Shown: one piece after another, positions 1 through 11,189 of the stretch | Numbering within the stretch: the stretch's first letter is position 1 | Layout of the letters: every line of letters begins with the position of its first letter | From: Cryptomeria japonica | Lineage: Eukaryota > Streptophyta > Pinopsida > Cupressales > Cupressaceae | Length of the DNA: 64,000 nt | Reading direction: 5' to 3' | NCBI RefSeq assembly: GCF_030272615.1 | Contig: NC_081405.1 | Location: 309,411,374 to 309,475,373 of the forward strand | Program-made: the position numbers and the translations under genes | The notes under the pieces: generated by a model | Database searches by the model: none | Told to the model about the DNA's origin: nothing | Seen by the model: only the letters and a program-made list of their open reading frames with translations

Positions 1-1
1 A

Positions 2-853
2 AATTCTTTGGATGAGCCTAAAGTTCCTGAAGAAGATTCTTCTCAACTTGAATCTACACATGAGAAAGCTTTTGATCCTGAGAAGGTTCTCGCAAAAGAC
101 GATTGGGGATCTCTTGATTTTAATCCCACCTTTGTAGGTGAGTATAGGGTTCCTCCTAGAGAGCTTAAAGTTAAAGAGAAGGAAGAAACTAAAGAGAAGC
201 CCACTTTGTCTAAGCAATTCAATAACAACATTGTGGCTACCTCCGATTCAAATAACTCTTCAACATCTTCCTCTAATACAAATAGCACTAAGACCTATGG
301 GGCATCATCGTCCCTCTCTGATTTAGCATCCCTTCATGGTCGTTGTTTTCACATTTTGGCTAAGAGTGGCTATAGTGGAAATTGTTGTGGCACAAATGAA
401 CAAGGAATTAAAGTTCCTTTAGAACATAACATGCATGAATATTCATTTGGACTTGGATATAATCTTTCTAAGCCCACCAAATAATCTAAAAGACCATCTC
501 TCAATGTGAATGCTATATTTAATAGTGATGATGATCTCACTTCAACTAAATCATCTTCTACTTCTATCAACTCTCATTCCCCTCATAAGGAAATCTTGGC
601 GATGAACAAATCTCTTTATGACTCCCCTCAAATTTCTAAATCCACTTATGAATCTTTATCTCCTATTCATCATAAAGTCCTTTCCTCCAGGGATAAGGCT
701 CTAATAAATTACACTCATCCCTCTTCTAAGATTTCTTGTGACTTTTCTTCTTCAATTTTTATCATTTTATACATGTTTTTGTTCTCACTTATAGTTGAGC
801 ATTTAGAATGTCATATTCGAATACCTCATTCAATCTATCATGTCTTTAAATAA
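2..853 (+). pseudogene. Broken retroelement ORF, C-terminal gag/protease-region-like
   Basis: One reading frame runs from the window edge to 853 with a single TAA at 482-484; I read it as one decayed coding region rather than two genes. The first part is acidic and Lys/Glu-rich, followed by a Ser/Asn/Thr-rich stretch and then a Gly-rich segment (MHEYSFGLGYNLSKPTK) that recalls the G-patch-like tail seen in some plant gypsy polyproteins. The second part is Ser-rich low-complexity sequence and ends in a hydrophobic run. There is no DTG/DSG protease motif and no RT motif in the visible part. It lies upstream of a purine tract and LTR on the same strand, which fits the end of a retroelement coding region. 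Function is not assignable beyond that. Confidence 0.45.
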
Positions 854-1853
854 CATTAATGGCTATTATGTTGCTCATCATTATGTGACATTGGTAGCTC
901 ATTTACTGGGGGCTCATTGTCATTCATGATGGTACAATTTCAAGTGCAATCATATTTTTGAAGCAACATAATAGCCTAATTTTCTATGTTATCTCTTGTT
1001 CCTATGGAGACAAGAGTGATTTCATACATCTCTTCTTTTTATGGTTAAAATTTCCCTTTGGGGTAATAGTGTGGAAATATTGATCATCTTTTCTTTAGAA
1101 TCCTCTTTTCCTAGATATGGGAGAAGATGTGTATTCTCTTTCTTATCCTACCCACTTCTTGTGAGGAGCATTTTACATACACTAATGTCTTGCTTGCATG
1201 AACTCATGTGGGTATGTAGTACATTTTGCTTATGTCTAAATCTCTCCCCAGAAGATTGTGTAAGTCCTTCTCATTGTCCTTATCCTTGGGAGGCAATGAT
1301 CTTTCCTTATTTTTATCTAAGGATCCACTTTTTCCTATTTCATGGATGGTGTGAACTTTATTACTTGATGTTATTCCTTGTATGCATTTGTTGTTGTTTG
1401 TTCAAGGATTCTCTCTTACAAGAGTTGTAAGTCCTTGACTACAACCTCTTTTGCACTTGGTAAAATACATCCATAATGAATTCACTCTCCCAATTGGGTT
1501 AAAAAGAACATCATCCTTCATTAAGAATCACTTTCACCTCGCAAAAGAAGGAAGTATTGCATTCTTAGTCTCTTCTTTGTCTTATTCTAGAAGATGTTAT
1601 ATTTGTATAAGACAATTCCTCTCAGGGATAGGTGTCTTTTGTACAAAGATCTCTTCTCCTCTAAGGATCTCCTTTACACATACTACAAGATATCCCTTTT
1701 CAACTATCTTATCCTTGCTTAAAGAGTGCAAAACTCTCTTGCTTGGATCTATGACATTGTTGCATTTGGGGGGGTATCTTCTTTTGTGATGAAGGGAGGT
1801 ATCCTTGTTCTACTTTACTTATGACATAAACATTACACTTTTTGAGAAATGGG

Positions 1854-2021
1854 TCATTCTCGGAACCAGAGCACAGACTGTTAGAGCGAGATGTATCCAT
1901 TTTTCTTTTATGCAAGGTGATTATTCTCGGAACCAGAGCATAGACTCTTAGAGCGAGATGTCATGCTTTTGTACTATACATATACAAGTTGTATCATACT
2001 CGGGCATAGACTCCTATGAGG
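1854..2021 (+). repeat. Imperfect ~40-bp direct repeat, two copies plus a partial third
   Basis: The phrase TTCTCGGAACCAGAGCA, followed by AGACT..TAGAGCGAGATGT, appears at about 1856-1894 and again at 1923-1961. A shortened third copy (ACTCGGGCATAGACTCC) lies near 2000-2016. Period is about 67 bp. Confidence 0.8.
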
Positions 2022-2105
2022 TGCTTCTAACCTCCCTTACACACACATGCATGAGGTTGAGTGGAACTAGCGGAATAAGGCTAGACTTTCTCACTCTCCT
2101 CCCTT

Positions 2106-2235
2106 ACATGGATCACCTAGACAGACTCTAGGGGCTAGTTTTCCATGTCCTTTACCCATGGATCACCTAGACAAGATCTAGGGATGAGAAGTCCATGTTT
2201 TCTCTCTCACTATTCTTTTCATGGATCACCAATGT
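2106..2235 (+). repeat. Direct repeat built on CATGGATCACCTAGACA
   Basis: CATGGATCACCTAGACA..CTAGGG followed by a CCATGT motif occurs at about 2107-2150 and 2157-2200. A third, shorter CATGGATCACC is at 2219-2230. Period is about 50-60 bp. Confidence 0.75.
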
Positions 2236-2722
2236 GTGTATTCATGCTTTTTTCCTTTCTTTCTCTTTGCATTTTGTTTCCATTTACATCCTTCATCTTG
2301 TGTTAGAGGACTCTCAAATCCTCACACTCTTTGTTGTGTTGGAATTGAGATTTAGTCCTCTTTCTTACCAAATGATTCTCCATTAGTTTTTGATCTCATA
2401 TCAAATCTTCTTGCGAGCATTTGTCATCAATAATCTCTCACACAATTTGTCGTAAGTAAACATGCTATTCGGTTTCACCTCCCTAATAAGAAAGCCGAAA
2501 CAGGGCGGGCATATAGCTACTCACAAATTTCATCACTTTCCTTAGTAAGCATTAGGTGATTTTGTGATCTAATGTGTGTTTTGTAGGGTGCGGTTCCTAA
2601 CTGTGTACTGCAGATACTGCTGGGGGCTTCATTCGACAGACTTATGGATATATCCTTTTTCAAATAATGTTTACTTTCCTATACTTTAGCTTGCATATGC
2701 ACATAGTACTCATATGACCGCT

Positions 2723-2737
2723 AAAGTGGGGGCTAAA
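2723..2737 (+). other. Polypurine tract
   Basis: AAAGTGGGGGCTAAA directly precedes the TG of the 3' LTR. This is the expected primer position for plus-strand DNA synthesis in LTR retrotransposons. Confidence 0.75.
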
Positions 2738-4255
2738 TGTAGCATCGTAAATTGTACGCACTTGCTAGGGTGGTACAATTTCACATCTAGTTTAGCACCC
2801 GCCTTGGTGCATTTTGCACTTTGCATCACATTTTCCCTTTAGCACTTAATTAATCAAATTAATTAGGTCTAAGGTTCTATCTTATCATCTTCCACATCAT
2901 AAAGTTGGGCCCTTTCATTAAAGTGTGCCCCTTTCATTTTATTCTTCCAATACATCATTTAATCTAAAAACCCTAATTAGGTCCTATTTTGAACTTGGAG
3001 GCTTGATTTCGGGGGTCAAAACATCTCGAAATCACCTGTAACTTTGGGATTCACTCTAAAATCATCATATCCGACGGCCTTGAAAATTTGGTGAAAAGTT
3101 GTCAAGACCATGGCGCCCGGAGTGCACATGGTCCCTGACATTTTTCCCAAAATTTTAGGAGCGCAATCCAATCATAAAATAAGCAGGGAAAGAGCAGATC
3201 TTTGAAGACTTCAACAACATTCAACATCCGTCCATCAAGAATTCATCAATTTCATTCATTCATTTAGAGCTTTTAAGACATTGAAGAGCAATAGGGGATC
3301 ACTGACTGAAGATTGGCTTGTACCCCTCCCTTGAGGTTGGGTATGATTTGATGTTGTTTTCATGTCTTTGCATAAGCCTCATTATATCATTTGTATTCAC
3401 GCTTTAGATCACTTTGCATCTTGATTTGGAGCATTTACATTATCATTTACAAGCAATTAGGGTTTACTTTCTAGGTTGCTCTAGTTTGCTTACTTGCATT
3501 TTAGGATCTTGCACACACACAAGGTCTGCACACACACTACTTTTACAATACAACTTGGCTATTCGTGGAGGTGGAAATCACCAAAGCAGGGGTTTGACTA
3601 AGGCAAAACCCTATATAGCTTCCCACCATACCTTTTCAGATATAATTGCAGATTTCGGGATTCGGATGACGCCGCAAGTTGTAGATCCGGCAGAAGCAGA
3701 CAGAAATTGAGCTACACACCAAATTTCAGGCCAAAACACCAGGAAGGGGCATGGGGCGCCCTGGTCCTTGGGACAGGGGTGCTGGGCACCCTGGTCCTTG
3801 GGATAGAGGCACTGGGCGCCCTGCTCCCTCTGTCAGACAACAAGTTTCAACATTTCCGACAGCTTTTCAGGTTGCAAAATGGCAGTTTTCAGGAGCAGAA
3901 TCAGGACAGTGGCGCCCGCGACCTCGTCCTGAACATTTTCACTCAGATTTTGACTCCGAGTATGCATTTGCATTCTTGCCTTGTTCTTGTGTTTACAGCT
4001 TTCCATTGTTTAATCTCAATTCTGCAATCTTGTTATTAGTTCATACTTGCACTTTGGGCTTAAGAATTGAACTTGCATCACTTTATCTTTCAATTACAAA
4101 AAAGGAATAGAAACACTAATAGGTAGCTCGTGGCTCTCTCTTCCACAAAAAGAAGTAGCCAATTGTGTGATACCTCTAGGCTCTTTCGTATTCCACAATG
4201 TGTCAAAAGGTAGGATTAGGGCATGTTAGCCTAGTCTCGGTTTTACCCCTGCACA
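2738..4255 (+). repeat. 3' LTR of the gypsy-like element (1518 bp)
   Basis: Starts TGTAGCATCG right after the purine tract and ends ..CCCCTGCACA, so it has TG..CA termini. The end is fixed because sequence matching the LTR of the minus-strand element resumes at 4256. Around 2930-3150 it contains a stretch (ACCCTAATTAGGTCC, then a CATGGTCCC block) that recurs in diverged form at 10480-10710. It also carries a three-unit 30-bp tandem repeat. Confidence 0.7.
3750..3832 (+). repeat. 30-bp tandem repeat, about 2.8 units
   Basis: Units beginning at 3750, 3780 and 3810 share GGGCGCCCTGGTCCTTGG (variants GGGCACCCTGG, GGGCGCCCTGC). The block is GC-rich compared with its AT-rich neighbours and lies inside the LTR. 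Confidence 0.85.
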
Positions 4256-4338
4256 AGTTGTAATCAATGACAACCCTAAAAATATAAGAAACTACTGGAA
4301 GTCACCCAAAATCATCAGATGAGTGACAATTGCCAACA
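4256..4338 (-). repeat. Remnant of 3' LTR
   Basis: Matches the outer 80 bp of the LTR at 8159 inward (AGAAACTAC.., AAAATCAT.AGATGAGTG.CAATTGCCAACA). The match stops at 4255/4256, where the gypsy LTR begins. Confidence 0.8.
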
Positions 4339-4697
4339 ATCTTCTCTTTTGGCATTGATGGCAACACCTGTGAAAAATGGTTGTGTTGAAACCTGTCAAA
4401 CCTGTACACTGGATGAAAGAATAAAAGAACAAAAAATTATAAAGCTCACCCTAAGATCAACAATCCAAAAATCTGCATTACACTGGACTGTACACTCTAT
4501 ACATACAATCAGGTTGTACATTTTGCACCTTATCTCTCCCCCTTTGAGAAGAATACAAAAGATGGAGTGCTTCCCAAAATTGATATACAGATGACATGTT
4601 TTACAAATACTTGAAGATGTCAGCATAAGTAGTCTTCAAAAATCCCAGGTGAGTATCCCACCCACTCTTCAGGTTATCCAAAACTATGATAAATGAA

Positions 4698-5573
4698 TCA
4701 AATACTATAGCATGATTTTCTAATTCTCTCAAATTTGATGGTACAAGCAACTGGTTTGTCATATGCCCATTGTACTCCATTGGTTCTAGGGATCTGATTC
4801 TTGAAATAGATCGCCCGACAGATAATCAAAGAATCAAATTTAAAGACATGCTTTTTATCTTGCTTGATTTTTGTCATATTTATCATTAACTCCTCCAATA
4901 GCACACTACATAGGTCATAGTGACCACCTTCTTTGACTATCTTGTAAGTTGCATAGATAGAAGTGTCAGATGCAGAATTTGGTCTATTAGACTGATATGC
5001 CTTGTAGCTAATTACCATTGCAAAAATATTGACATCATCCTTCTTTATTATGTTAATCTTCATTGATCGTCCATCAAACTCTGCACTGGTTAATTTGTTC
5101 ACAGTAGGGTTTCTGACCTTTCACAACCCTAGATTTTCACCAGTTTGATTGAAATAGGTTACTGCCCTAATTGAATTAGCAGTGGTCTTGTATGGTTGGT
5201 CTAGCCATATAAATTCAAAATGGATCTTACTTAGTACATACCTTACCCATTCCTTCTCATCAAATGACAAAAACTTTACAAATTGTGTGAAACCCTTTCT
5301 CTGTAGCTGTGCAAATTTCGGCTTGGGATTTCCAATGTCATCCATGATGTTGTCTATATACAAGTCTAGGATATCCCCAGAGCTAGTTTCCTCAATTTCA
5401 TAGTAAATGTAGGCTTGAACATCATCAGAGTGCAAAACTCTGTGTGGAATGAAAGAAAAAGATCCAATCGGGTCGACCTCCATTGATTTGTAGGGGTGTT
5501 TCTTGAATACAGGACGAGTCTTGTCCTTGACCTCCACTACCAGTGGAGTAGAAATAGAAGATGCATATGCCAT
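4698..5573 (-). pseudogene. ORF of unknown function in the minus-strand LTR element
   Basis: A single frame of about 290 codons starts at MAYASSISTPLVVEV (5573) and is broken once, by a stop at 5121-5123. The product looks like a real folded protein: mixed hydrophobic and charged residues, regular W/F spacing (FTQFVKFLSFDEKEWVRYVL.., FIWLDQPYKTT, AVTYFNQTG) and no low complexity. It is not gag, protease, integrase or RT. Its pattern resembles uncharacterised ORFs I associate with plant retroelements, but I cannot name a family. It sits downstream of the zinc-knuckle gag on the same strand, between gag and the purine tract, where pol would normally be. The stop shows it is no longer intact. 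Confidence 0.55.
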
Positions 5574-5999
5574 TTCAAAATCTCAAGAAATCGGACATAG
5601 AAAAGACTCTTCGAAAAGTACCTCAACCTACTGACAGATGCCTTAGATCGCTCTCCTAATCACTTTTTCTCTTTGATTGCTTGAAAACCTTAATCACGTT
5701 GTTCTTCATCTCAAAAATAGTGTTCGCAAAGTGAAGAATGATTCTCATATTTTCCCTTTTAACTTTCTAAACCTTAATTTTACTTTAAAATAAATGCACC
5801 TCAAATACTCAACCGGATGCCCTGTTCCACTACCAAATGTTAAAATCAGTCATCTGAATTCTAGATATCAATTGAAGCTCAATTCCTACTGTCTATAATC
5901 CATAGACTACAGATCTAATTAAGGGGTACTACAAGATTTGCATTGGTTTGCCTCCCCCTAGGGCCAAAAGCCCTAGTTACCAGATGAAGATTCTACACT
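5574..5999 (-). other. Spacer between gag and the unknown ORF
   Basis: AT-rich sequence with no frame of note on either strand. It forms the untranslated link between the zinc-knuckle region and the ORF starting at 5573. Confidence 0.4.
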
Positions 6000-7190
6000 G
6001 GATTTAGGTATAGATCCATTATCTGGCTTAGATTCATTCTTCTTTACCTACATCTTCTTATGATGATCTTTGATATCATCTACTTTTTCCTTTACCTTTT
6101 CATTTGATTTTTTCTTGTGAACCAGAGCACTATTTTTTCTTCTGCATAATTTAATAATATGACCGATTTTGTTGCATGCTCGACAAACAACATTATTCTT
6201 CATCATCTAAAGTTCATTTGATTTTGTCTTGCACTATTTAGAAATATGTCCAAACATTTCACAAGCATAGCATCTTCAATTCTGAAAGTTATTTATTATT
6301 TCTCTACACACATTTGACTTATGTCCAAAATTATTGCATATGAAACACTGACTAATAAAGGTAGTTGTAGGAACATTATTCATGTGTTCATCATATTATC
6401 ATTATTCATCATTCCATTATTCATACTACTTCTACACTGACTTGCCATATGACCAAATTTGTTGCAAGTAAAATACCTACCATTAATTTTAAGAGCATTA
6501 GGTTGTCTTACCAGAGGATTCTTACTCTTCTTCTGATTAGGTTTTGCATTGCCTTGTCCAGATCCAAAGGATTCACCTTTCTCAAATACTAGGCCTCGCA
6601 TATCCTTTCCACGTCGTTGAATTTCCAGCATCTCATCAAGCCTTGCTAAGCTAGCTTTGAATTTTTTTTTGTATTCATTTGTAGTAGAAAGTCCATCCCT
6701 CAAGGTAGCAATATTTCTTTCAAGCTCTTGACCATTATTCCTTGATTGTGTTAATTCAAGCTTCAACTGATCATTCTCATAGGTAAGCCTGAAGCATTCA
6801 TCACCTCTTTCCTTCAGTGATTGTGCCAGATTTTATTCATTCTTCTTCTGGTCCTCAATCTCCTTAGTCAGTCTCATCATATCTTATTATTCAAAGCAAC
6901 ATTAACTCTCAACCTTGTTAACTTCCTCAACTTTGTCCTTATATTACATGATTTGATCTTCTTTCTACTTCAAGTTGTCCATTAATTCCTTCCTCTTTTC
7001 TCTACAAATAATTGTTTGATCCTTCATCTCACTAATGAATTAATCAACATAATTCAAGTTCTTTTTCAAGGTACATACCTCACTTCTAGCTGCACCAAGA
7101 TCCTTAAGTGCCACATTGAGCTGTCTCCAAAAACTAAAATCTATAGAATCAATCTTCCAGATCCTCCTCAAGAGGTTAAGATTCCTCAGA
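6000..7190 (-). pseudogene. Gag-like protein with coiled coil and four CCHC zinc knuckles
   Basis: Minus-strand reading shows, in order, a Glu/Lys/Gln-rich coiled-coil segment (about 7100-6680, several stops), a conserved-looking block LDEMLEIQRRGKDMRGLVFEKG (quoted in part; 6645-6580), and then four zinc knuckles: FTCNKFGHMASQC (first Cys replaced by Tyr), CFICNNFGHKSNVC, CYACEMFGHISK-stop-C and CRACNKIGHIIKLC. Coiled coil, then a GLxFxKG block, then multiple knuckles is typical of the gag C-terminal half in SIRE-like copia elements (established knowledge). The UBN2-type capsid domain expected before this is missing. The frame has several stops and is dead. Confidence 0.6.
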
Positions 7191-7198
7191 GGAACTAA

Positions 7199-7212
7199 GC
7201 TCTAATACCAAT
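7199..7212 (-). other. Primer-binding site
   Basis: On the minus strand the LTR ends CTCTAACA, followed by AT and TGGTATTAGAGC. This matches the plant initiator tRNA-Met primer site TGGTATCAGAGC at 11 of 12 positions. Confidence 0.8.
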
Positions 7213-8159
7213 TGTTAGAGTTTGGGATCACTGAGAGTGGGGGTGAATCAGTGATCTACCAGATCCCAAATCCATAAACTTATTATTTATCCAATGGTTA
7301 TATATGCATAGCAGAAAGGAACATAAACATGCAACAAGAAATACACAAATCCACAACACCAAAATTTTTACATGGAAAAGCAGAAAGGAAAACACCATGG
7401 TGGGGCTAGAACCCACAATATTCATATACTGTGGCCAGGAGTACATAGATATTACATAGATGGGGAATGCACTTGCATTTAGGCTCACTACCCAGAGTTC
7501 ACAGCTTAGATACAATTGCCCAGAAGGCTACAGGGACTTACAATTTGATTACATTCATGAAATACAATGAAATGAACTCTCAAGTAGCATCTAATAATGC
7601 AAAAATGAGTTTCTATTAGGAATTGAATTTCTGACTATCTTCGCTCTGCAAATACTCTATCTCTGTCTCAGTCAACTAATAGATTGAATGTGCACGTGAA
7701 GTTGCACTCAATCACACCAAAACTAATCACCGTGTCACTAACATATAAAAAATCAATTGCCAATTCAATCTTATATATCGGGTCGTAACACAAAATTAAT
7801 CTCCTTTAAGTAAGCTTCAATAAGTGTAACATGTAGATGCAAGTCAGTTTCAATCTTGAACACAACATAGCACCGTACCAAAAAAGTGTTTTCATGTGTT
7901 CCCTAAAGATCTTCCAATTCACCAAGAACACGAATTCAACCACCAAAATTATCACAATCATTGGAAATCATTCCAGATCAAAATATTACATAAATACCCT
8001 ATTTTACCAATTCACTACCTACCGGTTACCTCCTTCTTCCGGATAAGATGAATCATGATCAAATCATCAAGAAGAGTTGCCATCAATTTGACAACCCTAA
8101 ACAAATAAGAAACTACCAAAGGAAACCTAAAATCATTAGATGAGTGTCAATTGCCAACA
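7213..8159 (-). repeat. 5' LTR of the minus-strand element (947 bp)
   Basis: On the minus strand it begins TGTTGGCAATTGACAC and ends CTCTAACA. The outer 80 bp match 4256-4338. Confidence 0.75.
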
Positions 8160-9462
8160 ACCCTCACATATTATTCATATAGGGAATTCTCATAATGTCT
8201 ATTGAATAATTCAATGTTCACTAGCACTCTTAGAATAATAATACATTTTCAACAACTATAGGAATAGTCACTTGTGAATGTCGTATAGTTGAGAGCGAAA
8301 TCTTAATTGGTTGGGTCAATAAGATAGTATCTATCTCTAATCTAGTATTTTATTTTAGCAAGTAATTTTATGTTACATCTTTCATTATAATATTACTCCC
8401 ATAGAATATGTTTAATCTTTAAAGTCATAATTAGAATTAATTAGTTACTTTATTAGATATTTTCACTATTTTTTTTTGTTTTCAAGTGTAAAATAAAATT
8501 GGTTATAACAATTTATTATCCTTAGCATGGTTAGGAGTTCAATTCTTATAATTAATGTCATCATTATCTCACACATTAACATCTCAACATATTAGGTTAC
8601 TTATATGCATTAGTAAGAATGGAAAACTCGCCTCTTCTTTATAAAGTCTAGCTAGAATGAAGGATATGCTAGAGGATGCAAGCATTGACCAAACAACATC
8701 TATCTAGTACATACAAAATTGTTGATAATTGGTCCACTGACCACATTACTACTTGAGTTACTTAAACTAATCTATTTTAAAATCTCACCTCCTTAATTGG
8801 CAGGCCTTTCATTACAAATATCTTTAATCAAATATTTTTTTCACCTAACCTCTTTGATAGAAATAAAGCATTGATAAGTCAACTAGATGCTAAAAAATTA
8901 AGTCATGTATCTACAAAAGCATGATAATAGATTAAATAATATACAAAATTAGATGGATCTAATGATCAATTATTAAATTATTGATTTCAATTTAGAGAGT
9001 AAAAGTTTAATTTTCTTTTGTACATTAAAGATAGTTAATATACCATTAGATTGCAAAAAAATGTTTAGTGGACATCTCCTCATCAGATTTGATTACATCT
9101 AGAGAACCATCTTCATCTTCATTGATATGGCACCTTGTTTTGCTTGACGTCTCTTGGCTTCTTTCTTTTTCTCTTCAAGAGGAATTTTTTTATTGCATCT
9201 CTTCTTTAGATCCAAGCATACCTTTAAAAATGGATATTATGTTATCTTATACAAAGGTTATCTGAGTCCATATATAATCTTTGATTCGGTGACCCTCATA
9301 GGGCCATCTTTTAGTAGTTTCAAGATAATGAACTTGGAAATATCCATGGCCAATGTAACTTGCAATGCCACATTGTAAAGATTGAGCCTTCCCCACTTAA
9401 GTGTAACTTAGGGATATTATTGTGCAATATAGGCCTCAATAACAAAGCCATGTTAGGTACCC
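8160..9462. other. AT-rich intergenic sequence
   Basis: No gene, LTR pair or clear repeat seen. The short ORFs at 9068-9378 have no recognisable features. Confidence 0.4.
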
Positions 9463-10100
9463 ATGCACACCTACAACTCTGTATTTAATGTTCCTCAGAA
9501 TGGTCCTACTACTCTGAATGAGATAAAGGAAGTAGAATTCAATATTGGAGCTAAGGAAGCATTATTGAGTGCTTTGTTAGATTCTGAAATGATTAATGTA
9601 ATGGACATAGAGACTACTCATGAGATTTGGATAAAGTTGGAGACCTTGCATGAAGGTCATAGTCATGTGAAGATTGCTAAGTTGCAGAGCTTGAAGGGTA
9701 AATATATAAAATTGAAGATGAGTGAAGATAAGAACATTACTTATTTTATGTAGAAAGTGAATGAGCTTGTGTAAGGAATCAAATGTGCCTGTGGAATATT
9801 AGAAGAATCTAAGATTGTTGTTAAAGTATTGATATCCTTGCCTGCTGATTACAAACATAAAGCTACTGCTATTGATGAAATCTGGATTGTGACAAATGTG
9901 ACAAGAGACATGTTGATCAGTAAACTTGTTTCTTTTGATCTGAGTGATTTTGGAGACTCTCTTCCTAAGAATGAGTTTTCATTCAAAGCTACTATTTATG
10001 GGAAGCAGAGATATAATTTGGGAGAAAGTTCTACAAGAGTATCCAGGTATGAAAAATAGATGAAAGAAATGGAAGAATTGAACTTGTGGGTTGGAAAAAT
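9463..10100 (+). pseudogene. Copia-type gag fragment (UBN2-like)
   Basis: One frame encodes a recognisable copia capsid-type domain: KEALLSALLDSEMINVMD, then HEIWIKLETLHEGHSHVK, IAKLQSLKGKY and VNELV.GIKC, followed by SLPADYKHKATAIDEI. It is the same domain class as the gag of the copia at 33536 but from a clearly different family. Three in-frame stops (9751 TAG, 9772 TAA, 10057 TAG) fall where relatives of this family have Gln, so each is one C-to-T change. No primer site or LTR can be tied to it; it appears to be an isolated fragment cut off by the next element. Confidence 0.7.
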
Positions 10101-11189
10101 TGCTTTTGAAAATTACTTTGTTTGTCAAATTCAATTTCCTCATTGTCTTGTTCAATTTCCAAATCAAATTTACAAAACTAAGTGGTTAATTGTTAAAACC
10201 CTAATTTATAAAAATTATCTTGAACTTGTGCACAAATTGAATTTCCATTTAAATTTACAAATTTGTGTCTATTTTCAGACTTGTCTTCATTCCTACAATT
10301 CAAAATTTTAATTTCCCTCCTTTTATTTTAAAATTCATATTTCAAAAATTAAGTGGTTAGGTCATAAAACCCTAATTTTCAAAATTAATTGTATTTTGTA
10401 CAAATTTAAATCAATTTCATTCAAATTTATAATTCTAAACATTTTCCAAGGTGTCCCTATCCACTAGGTTTGACCTTTTTCAAATTTGCAATTCAATTCC
10501 CCGTATTTCTTCAAAACCCTAATAGGGTCCTATTTTCACATTTGAACCATATTTTTTCCTTTCTAGAAATCGTAAAATTCACCAATTTTGGGGGGTTACC
10601 TTTAAAATTATTGTAATATTCATCCCTAAAAATTTCAAAAAAAGTTGGTTGAACCGTTTGCACTTTCGCCACGGTCCTTTGTTTTTTTCCTGAAATTTTG
10701 GGAGACTATTATGACTATATTTAATAACCTAAATCTAGAAGATTGTCTGCTTTTGTCTATTTTTGATCCCTCTAAAATTGAAAATATCTCCAAAATTCAA
10801 CATTTCAAATTTTAAGAAAATTTTGAAAATTAAGAGGTTAATTATAATCTGCCCTTATTTTAAAAATTATGTTTTTATTAATTTTAAAATTAAGTGGTAT
10901 CCCCTTGGCCCTAATTTTAAAATTCCAATTTCCTTTGATTTATTATAAAATTATTTCTTCTTGGAAATTATGTTATTATCTTCCTCCAACAAAGTTCAAA
11001 TTGTTTAATCATTATTTTCTTTAATTTTCCATTACTGAATCTTGTAAGCTTTGTTCCTATAATTCGAAAAATACAAAATTCAAATTTTCCCTATAGTGCA
11101 TGATTTTTACCACCATTAGTCCTACCTATACTATCCACGTTAGATGAAAGATTAGAATTAAGGCCTCCCAAGGTTTAATTACTAAGGAG
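10101..11189 (+). repeat. Probable 5' LTR/leader of the gypsy-like element
   Basis: AT-rich with many AAAACCCTAAT phrases. The stretch 10480-10710 matches the middle of the LTR at 2930-3150 in order: CCCTAATAGGGTCCTATTTT, a GGGGG run, AAATTT..AAAAAGTTG, CGCCACGGTCC and CTGAAATTTTGGGA. CACTTTCGCCAYGGTCC also recurs at 18207-18226. I therefore read it as LTR/leader sequence of this gypsy family, but TG..CA ends and a primer site could not be fixed, and it is not an obvious copy of 17624-18600. Confidence 0.4.

Larger units (their letters stand above)
854..2722 (+). other. Non-coding 3' region of the gypsy-like element
   Basis: About 1.9 kb between the last coding-like frame and the purine tract. 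The short ORFs here (for example 1041-1430 and 1451-1789) have no recognisable domain and look like chance frames in T-rich sequence. Two sets of short direct repeats lie in it. Confidence 0.5.
1..4255 (+). mobile_element. 3' part of a gypsy-like LTR retrotransposon
   Basis: The window opens inside this element; its 5' LTR and most of its coding part lie upstream. What remains is a broken ORF, about 1.9 kb of non-coding 3' region, a purine tract (AAAGTGGGGGCTAAA) and a 3' LTR that starts TGTAGCATCG and ends CTGCACA. The same purine-tract/LTR junction, slightly changed, occurs at 17608-17630, so two related elements are present. The LTR ends inside the 3' LTR of the minus-strand element at 4256-8159, so this is a nested insertion. 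No reverse transcriptase or integrase motif is seen in the visible part. The superfamily assignment rests on the tract and LTR style and is moderate. Confidence 0.7.
4256..8159 (-). mobile_element. Minus-strand copia-type LTR element without pol
   Basis: On the minus strand the order is 5' LTR (8159-7213), primer site (TGGTATTAGAGC, 7212-7199), gag-like coiled coil and zinc knuckles (about 7190-6000), an ORF of unknown function (5573-4698), a purine-rich tract (AAAAGAGAAGAT) and the start of the 3' LTR (4338-4256). Both LTRs start TGTTGGCAATTG. The rest of the 3' LTR is lost to the gypsy insertion ending at 4255. The interior is only about 2.9 kb and has no protease, integrase, RT or RNase H, so the copy could not have moved on its own. 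Confidence 0.75.

Noticed and set aside
3707-4110. Two overlapping ORFs with Leu/Gly-rich repeats
   Set aside because: Frames over the 30-bp tandem repeat of an LTR; no sign of coding selection.
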